The notes below the pieces were generated by a model. That model was given only the letters and a program-made list of their open reading frames with translations. It searched no databases and was not told the origin of the DNA. Of a stretch of DNA of 64,000 nt, positions 43,569-51,222 are shown piece after piece. Position 1 is the stretch's first letter. Each line of letters starts with the position of its first letter. The stretch is from SMWD01 sp964629475 (lineage in GTDB: Bacteria; Pseudomonadota; Gammaproteobacteria; Steroidobacterales; GCA-2729495). The stretch is taken from positions 1 to 64,000 of the forward strand of contig CAZVQW010000014.1 in assembly GCA_964629475.1 (NCBI GenBank). The letters are read 5' to 3'. A program made the position numbers and the translations under genes.

Positions 43569-43644
43569 TATTGCATAGTGCCGTTGCTGTACGGCAATGT
43601 CGTGCGTTTAATATTGGTGTTGTTGGCAGATTTAGGGGGAGTGA

Positions 43645-43668
43645 ATCGCGGCTAAAGCCGCTCCCACA
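43645..43668 (-). repeat. REP, right end of unit 2
   Basis: ATCGCGGCTAAAGCCGCTCC followed by CACA, the inverted REP of the element. Confidence 0.92.
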
Positions 43669-43699
43669 AACACCTTATCGCGGCAAGGTGCCGTTCCTT

Positions 43700-46030
43700 C
43701 TACAACTTGCCAAGCCCCGCAAGAATCTTCTCGGGCGTAATCGGCAACTCCCGCACCCTGACACCGACTGCATTGTAGATCGCATTAGCAATAGCCGGTG
43801 CCGGTACCGTGACACAGGGCTCCGAGAGGCTCTTGGCGCCAAACGGACCGGTCGGTTCATCGGACTCGATAAAAATACTCTCGATTTTCGGCGGCATCTC
43901 AACAGCGGTCGGCATTTTATAATCGAGAAAATCGCTCGACAAACACGCGCCGCTGTCAGGATCAAACACCAGGTTTTCCATCAGCGCATAACCCATGCCC
44001 TGCTGGAACCCCCCTTCCACCTGGCCTTCAGCACCGGCAGGATGTACCAGCTTGCCCAGGTCATGCGCAAATACCACTCTGAGCACTTCGACTTCGCCGG
44101 TTTCCGTATCCACCTCAACTTCGACGAACTCCACAGAAGCAGGAGATGGATTGGCCGGCGGCGCCATACTCGACAACCCGATGATCGTGCCTTTTTCCGC
44201 CAGGTTGGTCGGCTGCGGCCCTTCTTCGGTCATGACGACAAACGGTGCCTCGGCACGCGTAACGACATCGACCACGCTGATCTTCGCATCGGGCGATCCT
44301 TTGACACAGACCATACCGTCACGAACTTCCAGATCATCCGGACTGGCTTCGAGTAAACCACCCGCCACTTCCAGCAATCTCTGTTTGGCTTCGCCCGCCG
44401 CCGCCTTAACCGCATTACCCGCCGAATAAGTAATACGACTTGCGTGGCTGGGTGCATCGAACGGCACGGTATCGGTATCCGCGTAAGTCATGCGTACCTG
44501 GTCGGCAGTAAGACCCAGTTCTTCGGCAGCAATCATGCACAGCGTTGTAATCTGTCCCGACCCAATATCTACTGCGGCCGTCGATAAATCTGCCGTACCG
44601 TCACGGTTGAGTTTCACGATAGCGCCGGAGTGCTCGTAAATATCCGGAAACCCGACACAGCCACTGACCCAGATGGGCTGACAGCCAAGTCCGATACCGC
44701 GCTTTTTGACATTCTGATCACTGCCGGCCGGAGTCCTGCTGCTCCAGCCGATGCGTTCGGCAGCTTGCTGCAGACAATCCTGAAACCGGTAACTGTCGAG
44801 CTTCGCCTGTGGATTGAACGGATGCGGATCACCCTGCTTATAAGAGTTATTCAGCCGGAACTCGACCGGATCGAAACCAAGCTCTTCGCATATCTCATCA
44901 ATCTGCGATTCAACCGCAAACGCGCCCTGCGGCGATCCATAACCCCGATAACCGCCACCGATCATGTTATTGGTATAGACCGTCTTACCTTCCCAATGCT
45001 GGTCCGCACACGGATAAGTCAGAAGAATGCCGAACATGCCGTGCACATTGATGACTTCCGCACCATGTGTTGCGTGCGCGCCGCAATCCAGCGTGCTCTC
45101 GGCATAGCGGGCGACAAACCTGCCGTCTTTCGTAATCCCGGTTTTCAGATAAACCTTGATCGGGTTTCTGGTGGTCGAAATAAAATCTTCATACCGGGTC
45201 TGTTCTATCCTGACGGGTCTGCCTGTTTTCAGGCTCAGCAGGGCCGCAACCGGTTCGATGTACCCAATATCCAGTTTTCCGCCAAAGCCACCGCCAATGT
45301 AGGCAGGCTTGATCACTTTGACCCTGCTCTCCGGCATGTCGAGCACGAACGCCAGTTTTTCCCGCAAGCCGAACAAGTGTTGCATCGACGAATGAACGGT
45401 CAGATTGCCCCCGGTATCACTATCGACAACACAGACCCGGGGTTCCATATAACAAGTGTGCACTCTCTGGGTCTGATAAGTGCCCTCGAAGATATGGTCG
45501 GCTTTCTCAAAGCCAGCTTCGACATCGCCGAAGGCGACGACCGGATTGACCGCCACATTATTCTCGGCACCCTCATGAATTTCCGGAGCACCGTCAGCCA
45601 TCGCGGCATCCGGATCAAAAACGGCCGGTAACTCTTCATACTCGACTTCGATCAACTCCAGAGCCTGTTCGGCAATGCCGGCGGATGTGGCCGCCACCGC
45701 CGCCACCGGTTGACCGGCATAACGCACGGTATTGCTCATGATGAGCATGTCCTGGACCATGCTTGGTGCCAGAGTGGGCACAAAGTAGACCGGGCAATAT
45801 TTTCGTTGCGGCACATCCTCCGGCAGCAGGACGGCTTTTACGCCCGGCAATTTCGCTGCAGCGCTGGCATCGATATTTACAATCCGCGCATGCGGATACG
45901 GGCTGCGCAACAATTTGGCGTGCAGCATTCCCGGCAACACCACGTTGACCGGATACTGTTTGCCGCCGGTTACTTTATCCAGGGCATCGGGACGTGGAAC
46001 ACTTTTGCCAAGGACAGTCGTATTCGTCAT
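43700..46030 (-). CDS. Molybdenum hydroxylase large subunit (xanthine dehydrogenase/4-hydroxybenzoyl-CoA reductase type)
   Basis: 776 residues. N-terminal hammerhead KVTGGKQYPVNVVLPG, cofactor loop IGGGFGGKLD, substrate-side loop GGYRGYGSPQGAFAVE (normal for the family), and GAKSLSEPCV near the end, with the catalytic Glu. The overall pattern is nearest the 4-HBCR/XDH alpha branch. AGAGGA eight bases before the ATG. It is the third gene of an FAD-FeS-Mo operon on the minus strand. No signal. Substrate unknown, and it is clearly distinct from the CoxL-like protein at 16721. Confidence 0.93.
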   Translation of the reverse strand: MTNTTVLGKSVPRPDALDKVTGGKQYPVNVVLPGMLHAKLLRSPYPHARIVNIDASAAAKLPGVKAVLLPEDVPQRKYCPVYFVPTLAPSMVQDMLIMSNTVRYAGQPVAAVAATSAGIAEQALELIEVEYEELPAVFDPDAAMADGAPEIHEGAENNVAVNPVVAFGDVEAGFEKADHIFEGTYQTQRVHTCYMEPRVCVVDSDTGGNLTVHSSMQHLFGLREKLAFVLDMPESRVKVIKPAYIGGGFGGKLDIGYIEPVAALLSLKTGRPVRIEQTRYEDFISTTRNPIKVYLKTGITKDGRFVARYAESTLDCGAHATHGAEVINVHGMFGILLTYPCADQHWEGKTVYTNNMIGGGYRGYGSPQGAFAVESQIDEICEELGFDPVEFRLNNSYKQGDPHPFNPQAKLDSYRFQDCLQQAAERIGWSSRTPAGSDQNVKKRGIGLGCQPIWVSGCVGFPDIYEHSGAIVKLNRDGTADLSTAAVDIGSGQITTLCMIAAEELGLTADQVRMTYADTDTVPFDAPSHASRITYSAGNAVKAAAGEAKQRLLEVAGGLLEASPDDLEVRDGMVCVKGSPDAKISVVDVVTRAEAPFVVMTEEGPQPTNLAEKGTIIGLSSMAPPANPSPASVEFVEVEVDTETGEVEVLRVVFAHDLGKLVHPAGAEGQVEGGFQQGMGYALMENLVFDPDSGACLSSDFLDYKMPTAVEMPPKIESIFIESDEPTGPFGAKSLSEPCVTVPAPAIANAIYNAVGVRVRELPITPEKILAGLGKL

Positions 46031-46042
46031 GAGCCAATCCTC

Positions 46043-46510
46043 TCAAGCACTGTTCTCTGCCGCCAGCTTGATGGCATCTACGATTTTCTGGTAGCCGGTA
46101 CACCGGCACAGATTGCCAGCAATAGCATGTCTGATCTGCTCTTCATCGGGATCGGAAACTGTTGCCAGTAACTCCCGGGCAGCCATGATGGTTCCGCAGG
46201 TACAGTATCCACACTGTACTGCTCCGGCATCGATAAAAGCCTGTTGTAACGGGTCGAGTTTGTCGTTTGCAGCAATCCCCTCGATACTAACGACCGATTT
46301 ATCCTGCACGGACATCGCGTAAACCATGCAGGAATAAACTGCTTTGCCGTCTACGTGAATAGTGCAACAACCGCAGCCCCCCGTGTCACATCCTTTTTTC
46401 GTACCAATCAGACCCAGGTTTTCTCTGAGCACCCGCAACAGGCTGTCCTGCGGTTCGACGGCGAGTTCGTGATTCTCACCGTTAATTTCAAGATTGATCA
46501 ACTGCTTCAC
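46043..46510 (-). CDS. Molybdenum hydroxylase 2Fe-2S subunit
   Basis: 155 residues, GTG start with GAGGAG upstream. The cluster motifs are GCDTGGCGCCTIHVDG and QCGYCTCGTIM ... GNLCRCTGYQKI. Compared with the usual GCGACT and CGYCTPG, two extra cysteines appear (A to C and P to C), close to the proximal clusters. Otherwise normal. Middle gene of the operon, 12 bases before the large subunit gene. Confidence 0.95.
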   Translation of the reverse strand: MKQLINLEINGENHELAVEPQDSLLRVLRENLGLIGTKKGCDTGGCGCCTIHVDGKAVYSCMVYAMSVQDKSVVSIEGIAANDKLDPLQQAFIDAGAVQCGYCTCGTIMAARELLATVSDPDEEQIRHAIAGNLCRCTGYQKIVDAIKLAAENSA

Positions 46511-46524
46511 AATCTTATTTCTCC

Positions 46525-47400
46525 TCAGTTCAGGCGAGCCATAGCGCGATGCAGGGTACGCTCAGTCAGCACGCCGGCCATGGCAGAGCGGTATTCAGCC
46601 GAAGCCCTGTGATCCGCCATGGGTGAAATATCGGCCTTTACAGCCTGGCCCGCATCACTCATTAATTTATCAGTCATCTTCTGTCCCGCCAGCAATTTCT
46701 CCGCCGAACCGGACCGCAGCGGTATCTCGTTAACTCCGCCCCCGAGCACAACCCGTGCGGACTCGCAGACTCCCGATTGATCAATCACCATCTGCACCGC
46801 CACATTGACGATGGCGAGATCGTTGGCATTGGTTTCAAGCTTGATGAAGGCGCCGGTGGATCCGGGCGCTGGTTGCGGCAGAGTTAACCCTGTTAAAAAC
46901 TCATCCGGCCCCAGCGAGCTTTCGAACAAACCCGTGGAGAAATCCTCCAGGCTGATTTCCCTGGTTCCGGCTTTGCCTTGTGCCGTAACCTGACCACCAA
47001 GCGCCAGACACGCTGTCGGCAAGTCAAAATAGGGGCAGACTGCTGCAATATTGCCGCCAACAGTTGCGGCATTCATGATTTGCACAGGCGCATAACGCAG
47101 CGCATCCGTTACAGCACCCCAGCCGGGAGCATCTTGAATCTCCGCTGCTTTTTCAAACCCGGCAAGCCGGACCATGGCGCCAATTCGCAACCCTTCCGGG
47201 CCGGCAACGATATCTGTCATACCAAGCTTCTGGATATCGATAAAGACATCGATACCCGGCAACAAATCTCGTGCGGCAAGACCGTGGACGAAGCTCCCTC
47301 CGGCCAGGATCATCGCGCGTTCACCATGCTCCTGCAGCAACTCGACCACTTCCCTGCCGCTATCCGGCAAGAAATAGTTTTCCAAAGTTGTGAGTGACAC
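46525..47400 (-). CDS. Molybdenum hydroxylase FAD subunit
   Basis: 291 residues, GTG start with GGGAG about seven bases upstream. FAD motifs ILAGGSFVHGLAARDL and TVGGNIAAVCPYFDLPTA. First gene of the operon. It is a distant paralogue of the subunit at 14820, sharing the motifs only. Confidence 0.93.
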   Translation of the reverse strand: MSLTTLENYFLPDSGREVVELLQEHGERAMILAGGSFVHGLAARDLLPGIDVFIDIQKLGMTDIVAGPEGLRIGAMVRLAGFEKAAEIQDAPGWGAVTDALRYAPVQIMNAATVGGNIAAVCPYFDLPTACLALGGQVTAQGKAGTREISLEDFSTGLFESSLGPDEFLTGLTLPQPAPGSTGAFIKLETNANDLAIVNVAVQMVIDQSGVCESARVVLGGGVNEIPLRSGSAEKLLAGQKMTDKLMSDAGQAVKADISPMADHRASAEYRSAMAGVLTERTLHRAMARLN

Positions 47401-47567
47401 GGCCTCTCTCCCAGCAATGACCGAATGATGCCGATATACCCTGTTGCACGGCCTGCAAGCGCTCAGCAGAGCATAAGCGCAATAAGATTACCATGTTTGC
47501 GGAAACCCCAATCTGCAAAATGAGCCGGAAACTTGATCGAAATTACCTTTACTTGCTATAGAGAGGC

Positions 47568-48386
47568 ATGGAATGGAATGACTGGATACTGGGACACGAG
47601 ATCGCTATCCGTCTGGGGTTTTTTATCGGCATCTTTGCGGCAGTCGCAACCTGGGAACTCATGGCGCCACGCCGGGTGCTTACAGCTTCCAAACTGGTCC
47701 GCTGGTGTAATAACCTGGGACTGGTGTTCATCAACACACTGGTTCTGAGACTGCTCTTTCCCGTCGCGGCGGCGGGTCTGGCCGCCCTTGCCCAGCTGCG
47801 CGGCTGGGGTCTGTTCAACGTCTATCCGATTCCATTCCCGATCGCGACGATCCTGGCAATCGTCATTCTGGATGGGGTAATTTATTTGCAGCATGTGATG
47901 TTCCACGCGATACCTGTCCTGTGGAGATTGCATCGGGTGCACCACGCCGACCCGGATTACGATGTCACAACCGGCGCCCGGTTTCACCCGGTGGAGATCA
48001 TCCTCTCCATGCTAATTAAATTCGCCACGATCCTTGTGCTGGGACCAACGGTTGTTGCAGTCGTGATCTTCGAGGTACTACTGAATGCCACCGCCCTGTT
48101 TAATCACGGCAACATCCGCCTGCCGCTCGGTGTGGACCGTGTACTACGCCTGTTCCTGGTGACGCCGGACATGCACCGGGTCCATCACTCCGTGGAAGAC
48201 GATGAGACCAACAGCAATTTTGGCTTCAGCCTGCCCTGGTGGGATCGTCTGTTCGGCACCTATCGAGATCAGCCGCGGGCCGGCCACGAAGGGATGACGA
48301 TTGGTATCCACCAATACACCGAGCCCAGGCAGGTCACGTGGCTTCCCGGGATATTGACGTTGCCGTTCAAGGGAAAAATTAAGTGA
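47568..48386 (+). CDS. Sterol desaturase/fatty acid hydroxylase-family membrane protein
   Basis: 272 residues with four or so hydrophobic segments and the histidine clusters of the membrane di-iron hydroxylases: LQHVMFHAIP, LHRVHHAD and MHRVHHSVED. The di-iron site hydroxylates or desaturates lipids or sterol-like substrates in the inner membrane. GAGAGG lies nearly adjacent to the ATG, so the start is the only in-frame option but its ribosome spacing is tight. Single-gene unit; the gene converges on the secreted methyltransferase. Confidence 0.9.
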   Translation: MEWNDWILGHEIAIRLGFFIGIFAAVATWELMAPRRVLTASKLVRWCNNLGLVFINTLVLRLLFPVAAAGLAALAQLRGWGLFNVYPIPFPIATILAIVILDGVIYLQHVMFHAIPVLWRLHRVHHADPDYDVTTGARFHPVEIILSMLIKFATILVLGPTVVAVVIFEVLLNATALFNHGNIRLPLGVDRVLRLFLVTPDMHRVHHSVEDDETNSNFGFSLPWWDRLFGTYRDQPRAGHEGMTIGIHQYTEPRQVTWLPGILTLPFKGKIK

Positions 48387-48486
48387 CTACGCTATAAACT
48401 GGCGCCAATGGGATGGAGATCATCGGGAGCGACGGTAACAAGCAGTCGACTCCAACCAGGCATAGGTTTGCCTTTACGGAATAACG

Positions 48487-48548
48487 CGTAGGAGCGGCAT
48501 CCTGCCGCGATTCACACGGAACAATCGCGGCAGGATGCCGCTCCTACG
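48487..48548. repeat. Inverted REP pair (BIME-like), variant 2
   Basis: Starts CGTAGGAGCGGCATCCTGCC, then after about 10 bases the exact reverse complement. Arms are 26 bp, perfect. It lies between two convergent genes and can form a terminator hairpin. The GTAGGAGCGGC head and GCCGCGA tail match the RAYT-associated REPs, with a different centre (ATCCT). Confidence 0.9.
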
Positions 48549-48558
48549 GCCAGAGCAG

Positions 48559-49332
48559 TTAATCGCCGGCGGGCTTCCTGAACAGCAACGTGAACCGATC
48601 CGTGTTGCCGCGGACCGTCTTGCGCCCCACTTCGTAACGCAATTCATCATCCGGTCGGAAGTGCAGATCGCTGAAATCCACCAGCACGAACCCTGCGGCC
48701 TGAATCTCTTTAATCGCCAACACCGGATCCATCCGGCGCCAGTTTTCGGCTGTGTCCGGATCGTTGTGCCGGCGCGTGTGATCGACAACTCCGTACAGAC
48801 CACCCGGTTTCAACGCTTCGAAGGCGGCTTTATTGATGTTTGCCCGAGCCGCCGGCAGGAAGTTATGCAGATTACGGAACGTCAGGATCAGGTCCGCATC
48901 ATCGATACCGATGCTGAACTCGCCAATTTCGAACAGACCGACGATATCCGTCGGTTTGAACTGCGCATCCAGCGGCAGAATCTCGACTTTGGAAAGCTCA
49001 TCATGCTTCTCGAGTGTTTTACCTATCCGACTCGTGCCCAGCGTTAAGAAATACTTGCCCTTGTCAGCCACGACCTGCGCAGCAATCTTGGTGTACCAAC
49101 CACCACCCGGCACGAGTTCCACAACGCGCATATCTTCCTGAAGACCCAGAAATTCCAGTGTCTGGCGTGGTTTGCGGTTTTTATCCCGCTCTTTCTCAGC
49201 CGCAGTGCGGATATCACTGTCGATGGCTTGCTGGATTTGTTTACCGATCGGGCTCAGCTTCGGTGGGCCAAACTGGGCATGGGCCACTGAAACACAGGCA
49301 CTCAGAATAATAATAGTGATTAGTTTGCGCAT
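48559..49332 (-). CDS. Exported class I methyltransferase-like protein
   Basis: 257 residues with a Sec signal peptide (MRKLITIIILSACVSVAHA, cleaved near AHA/Q). The mature part is a Rossmann methyltransferase: VVELVPGGGWYTKIAAQV (SAM loop), EILPLDAQF, DLILTFRNLHNF, and ALKPGGLYGVVDHT. It belongs to the predicted secreted methyltransferases (COG4798-like). SAM is not expected in the periplasm, so either a different ligand or another role must be considered. AGAGGA nine bases before the ATG. Confidence 0.85.
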   Translation of the reverse strand: MRKLITIIILSACVSVAHAQFGPPKLSPIGKQIQQAIDSDIRTAAEKERDKNRKPRQTLEFLGLQEDMRVVELVPGGGWYTKIAAQVVADKGKYFLTLGTSRIGKTLEKHDELSKVEILPLDAQFKPTDIVGLFEIGEFSIGIDDADLILTFRNLHNFLPAARANINKAAFEALKPGGLYGVVDHTRRHNDPDTAENWRRMDPVLAIKEIQAAGFVLVDFSDLHFRPDDELRYEVGRKTVRGNTDRFTLLFRKPAGD

Positions 49333-49548
49333 GAAGATGATCCTCTTGTATTAGTCCGACCCATTGTCTTGACCCGCCAAGCAATGTACTGTTTTCTGCG
49401 TCTTCGGAACAGCCCTTAGGACTGCCGCTGCCCGGCAGCGCAGGAATTTTCTCCGGGGGGAGAGCATCCTGCCACGAATGCCGCGGCGATGGGAGTCTGA
49501 TCATTCAGCCAGGGCCGTACCCAAAAAGAATACTAAGGAGTGCAACCC

Positions 49549-51222
49549 TTGAATCAGATCTCAGGAATTTTTATTTTCCGCACGTTAATGCGCGGACTCT
49601 TTGTCATGTGGGCGGTCATTGCGACTGCGCATGCCGAAGCGCCGCGAATCTTCGCGATCACCGATGTGCGGATCGTCACCGCACCCGGTCAAGTCATCGA
49701 CAGCGGCACCGTGGTACTGCGCGACGGGCTGATCGAGTCGGTTGGCGCCGACATCGAAGCGCCGTCCGATGCACGAATCATTGCCGGTCAGGACGGCTGG
49801 ACCGTATACCCGGCCTTCATCGATGCCGCTTCTGCAGTCGGACTGGAAAGCGAAGCCGGCAACGGTCCGCCCGGAAGACCGGGGGGCGGTAACGGCAAGC
49901 CACAACTGGGTTCGCCGCACGAACTCAAGGCAGTGCACCCCGAGCAGGCGGCTGTGGATCAAATCGACTTCACTCACAGCAGCATAGAGCGCCATCGCGA
50001 GATTGGCTTTGCGGTCGCGCAAGTGCTGCCGGCCAAAGGCGTGTTCCGCGGTGAGTCAGCGGTAATTCTGTTGCGTGAAGCACCGGCACGTGAGCTGGTA
50101 CTCGTCGACCGTGTTGCCCAGGTTATCGCACTGGAAACTTCGAGTTTCATGGCCCGTCAGTACCCATCGTCCTCTATCGGTGCAATCGCTGCCGTGCGCC
50201 AGACATTTCTGGATGCCCAACAACAACAGGAATGGAATGCACGCTACGCAGCCGATCCGACAGGTATGGCCCACCCCGACTATCGTGCATCCGACGCACC
50301 CTTGCTCGCCGTGCTGCGCGGCGAACGACCGGTAATTTTCGTGTCCGGAGAAAGCCTCGATCCAGGGCGGTTCAATGCATTTACGAAAGAATTCGATCTC
50401 AGCGGCATGACGATAGCCTCGGGCCTCGCACACCGCTTTGGCGATCTGCAGGCAGCCGGCATGCCCATCCTGCTGCCGCTGGAACTACCGGAAAGTCCGG
50501 AACTGGATACTGCGGACAATCAGCGTGAAACAAGCCTCAGTGAATTACAGGAAATCAGCCGTGCGCCGGGTTTGCCGGCAGAGCTGGCTGCTGCCGATAT
50601 CGAATTCGCATTCGTGACTGCCGGCATGAAAAGCCCGCGAAAATTCTCCGAGAATATCGCCGCAGTGGTTGCAGCCGGTCTCACCACCGACCAGGCGCTG
50701 GCGGCCGTTACGACGACGCCGGCCCGACTGCTCGGAGTAAACAGCTCGCTGGGCACCATTGAGCCGGGTAAACAGGCGAACCTGCTGGTCGTCGAAGGCG
50801 AATTATTCACAGAAAACCCGGCACTGCGGCATATATTCGTCAGCGGTTACCACGAGGAAATCGAAGCCGAGGAAACCATCGGCGACCCGAACGCAGTCGT
50901 CGACCCGCGCGGCACCTGGGAAGTCACCAGCGAGATGATGGGCCGCAGCTCCGAATCGACCTGGGTGATTTCCGGCAGCGAAGGAAAATACCGCGGGTCT
51001 ACCGAAAACAGTCGCGCCGGCAAACGTCAATTCAAGAGCGTGGAGCTCGTCGGCAATGCGCTGACGGTCGTCACTGAATCGCCCCGCGGGGAATTCGATG
51101 TGACCGTTGTCGTCACTGGCGATACGCTGAAAGGCGAAGCCACCATGGAATCGCCGCGCGGTTCAGCCAAGATGGAAATCGAGGGGCGCCGGACTGCCGG
51201 CCCGGAGAGTAACGAGCAATGA
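49549..51222 (+). CDS. Amidohydrolase-family protein lacking the HxH metal motif
   Basis: 557 residues from TTG 49549, which AAGGAG serves at eight bases; the GTG at 49540 would overlap that site. Signal peptide ends TAHA/EAP. The N-terminal amidohydrolase beta domain is present (ITDVRIVTAPGQVIDSG), but where active enzymes read PGxIDxHxH this reads YPAFIDAASAVGLES. The C-terminal LLGVNSSLGTIEPGKQANLLV is typical. A further beta-rich tail of about 100 residues (GTWEVTSEMMGR...) follows. Probably inactive as a metallohydrolase alone. Overlaps the next gene by ATGA, so the proteins likely work together. Confidence 0.85.
   Translation: MNQISGIFIFRTLMRGLFVMWAVIATAHAEAPRIFAITDVRIVTAPGQVIDSGTVVLRDGLIESVGADIEAPSDARIIAGQDGWTVYPAFIDAASAVGLESEAGNGPPGRPGGGNGKPQLGSPHELKAVHPEQAAVDQIDFTHSSIERHREIGFAVAQVLPAKGVFRGESAVILLREAPARELVLVDRVAQVIALETSSFMARQYPSSSIGAIAAVRQTFLDAQQQQEWNARYAADPTGMAHPDYRASDAPLLAVLRGERPVIFVSGESLDPGRFNAFTKEFDLSGMTIASGLAHRFGDLQAAGMPILLPLELPESPELDTADNQRETSLSELQEISRAPGLPAELAAADIEFAFVTAGMKSPRKFSENIAAVVAAGLTTDQALAAVTTTPARLLGVNSSLGTIEPGKQANLLVVEGELFTENPALRHIFVSGYHEEIEAEETIGDPNAVVDPRGTWEVTSEMMGRSSESTWVISGSEGKYRGSTENSRAGKRQFKSVELVGNALTVVTESPRGEFDVTVVVTGDTLKGEATMESPRGSAKMEIEGRRTAGPESNEQ

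Larger units (their letters stand above)
43054..43668 (-). mobile_element. REP-RAYT unit 2 (615 bp)
   Basis: Same length and layout as unit 1, but inverted. It lies between the coxE-like gene and the second molybdenum hydroxylase operon. Units 1 and 2 therefore stand in opposite orientation around the genes at 36.6-43.0 kb. Confidence 0.9.
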
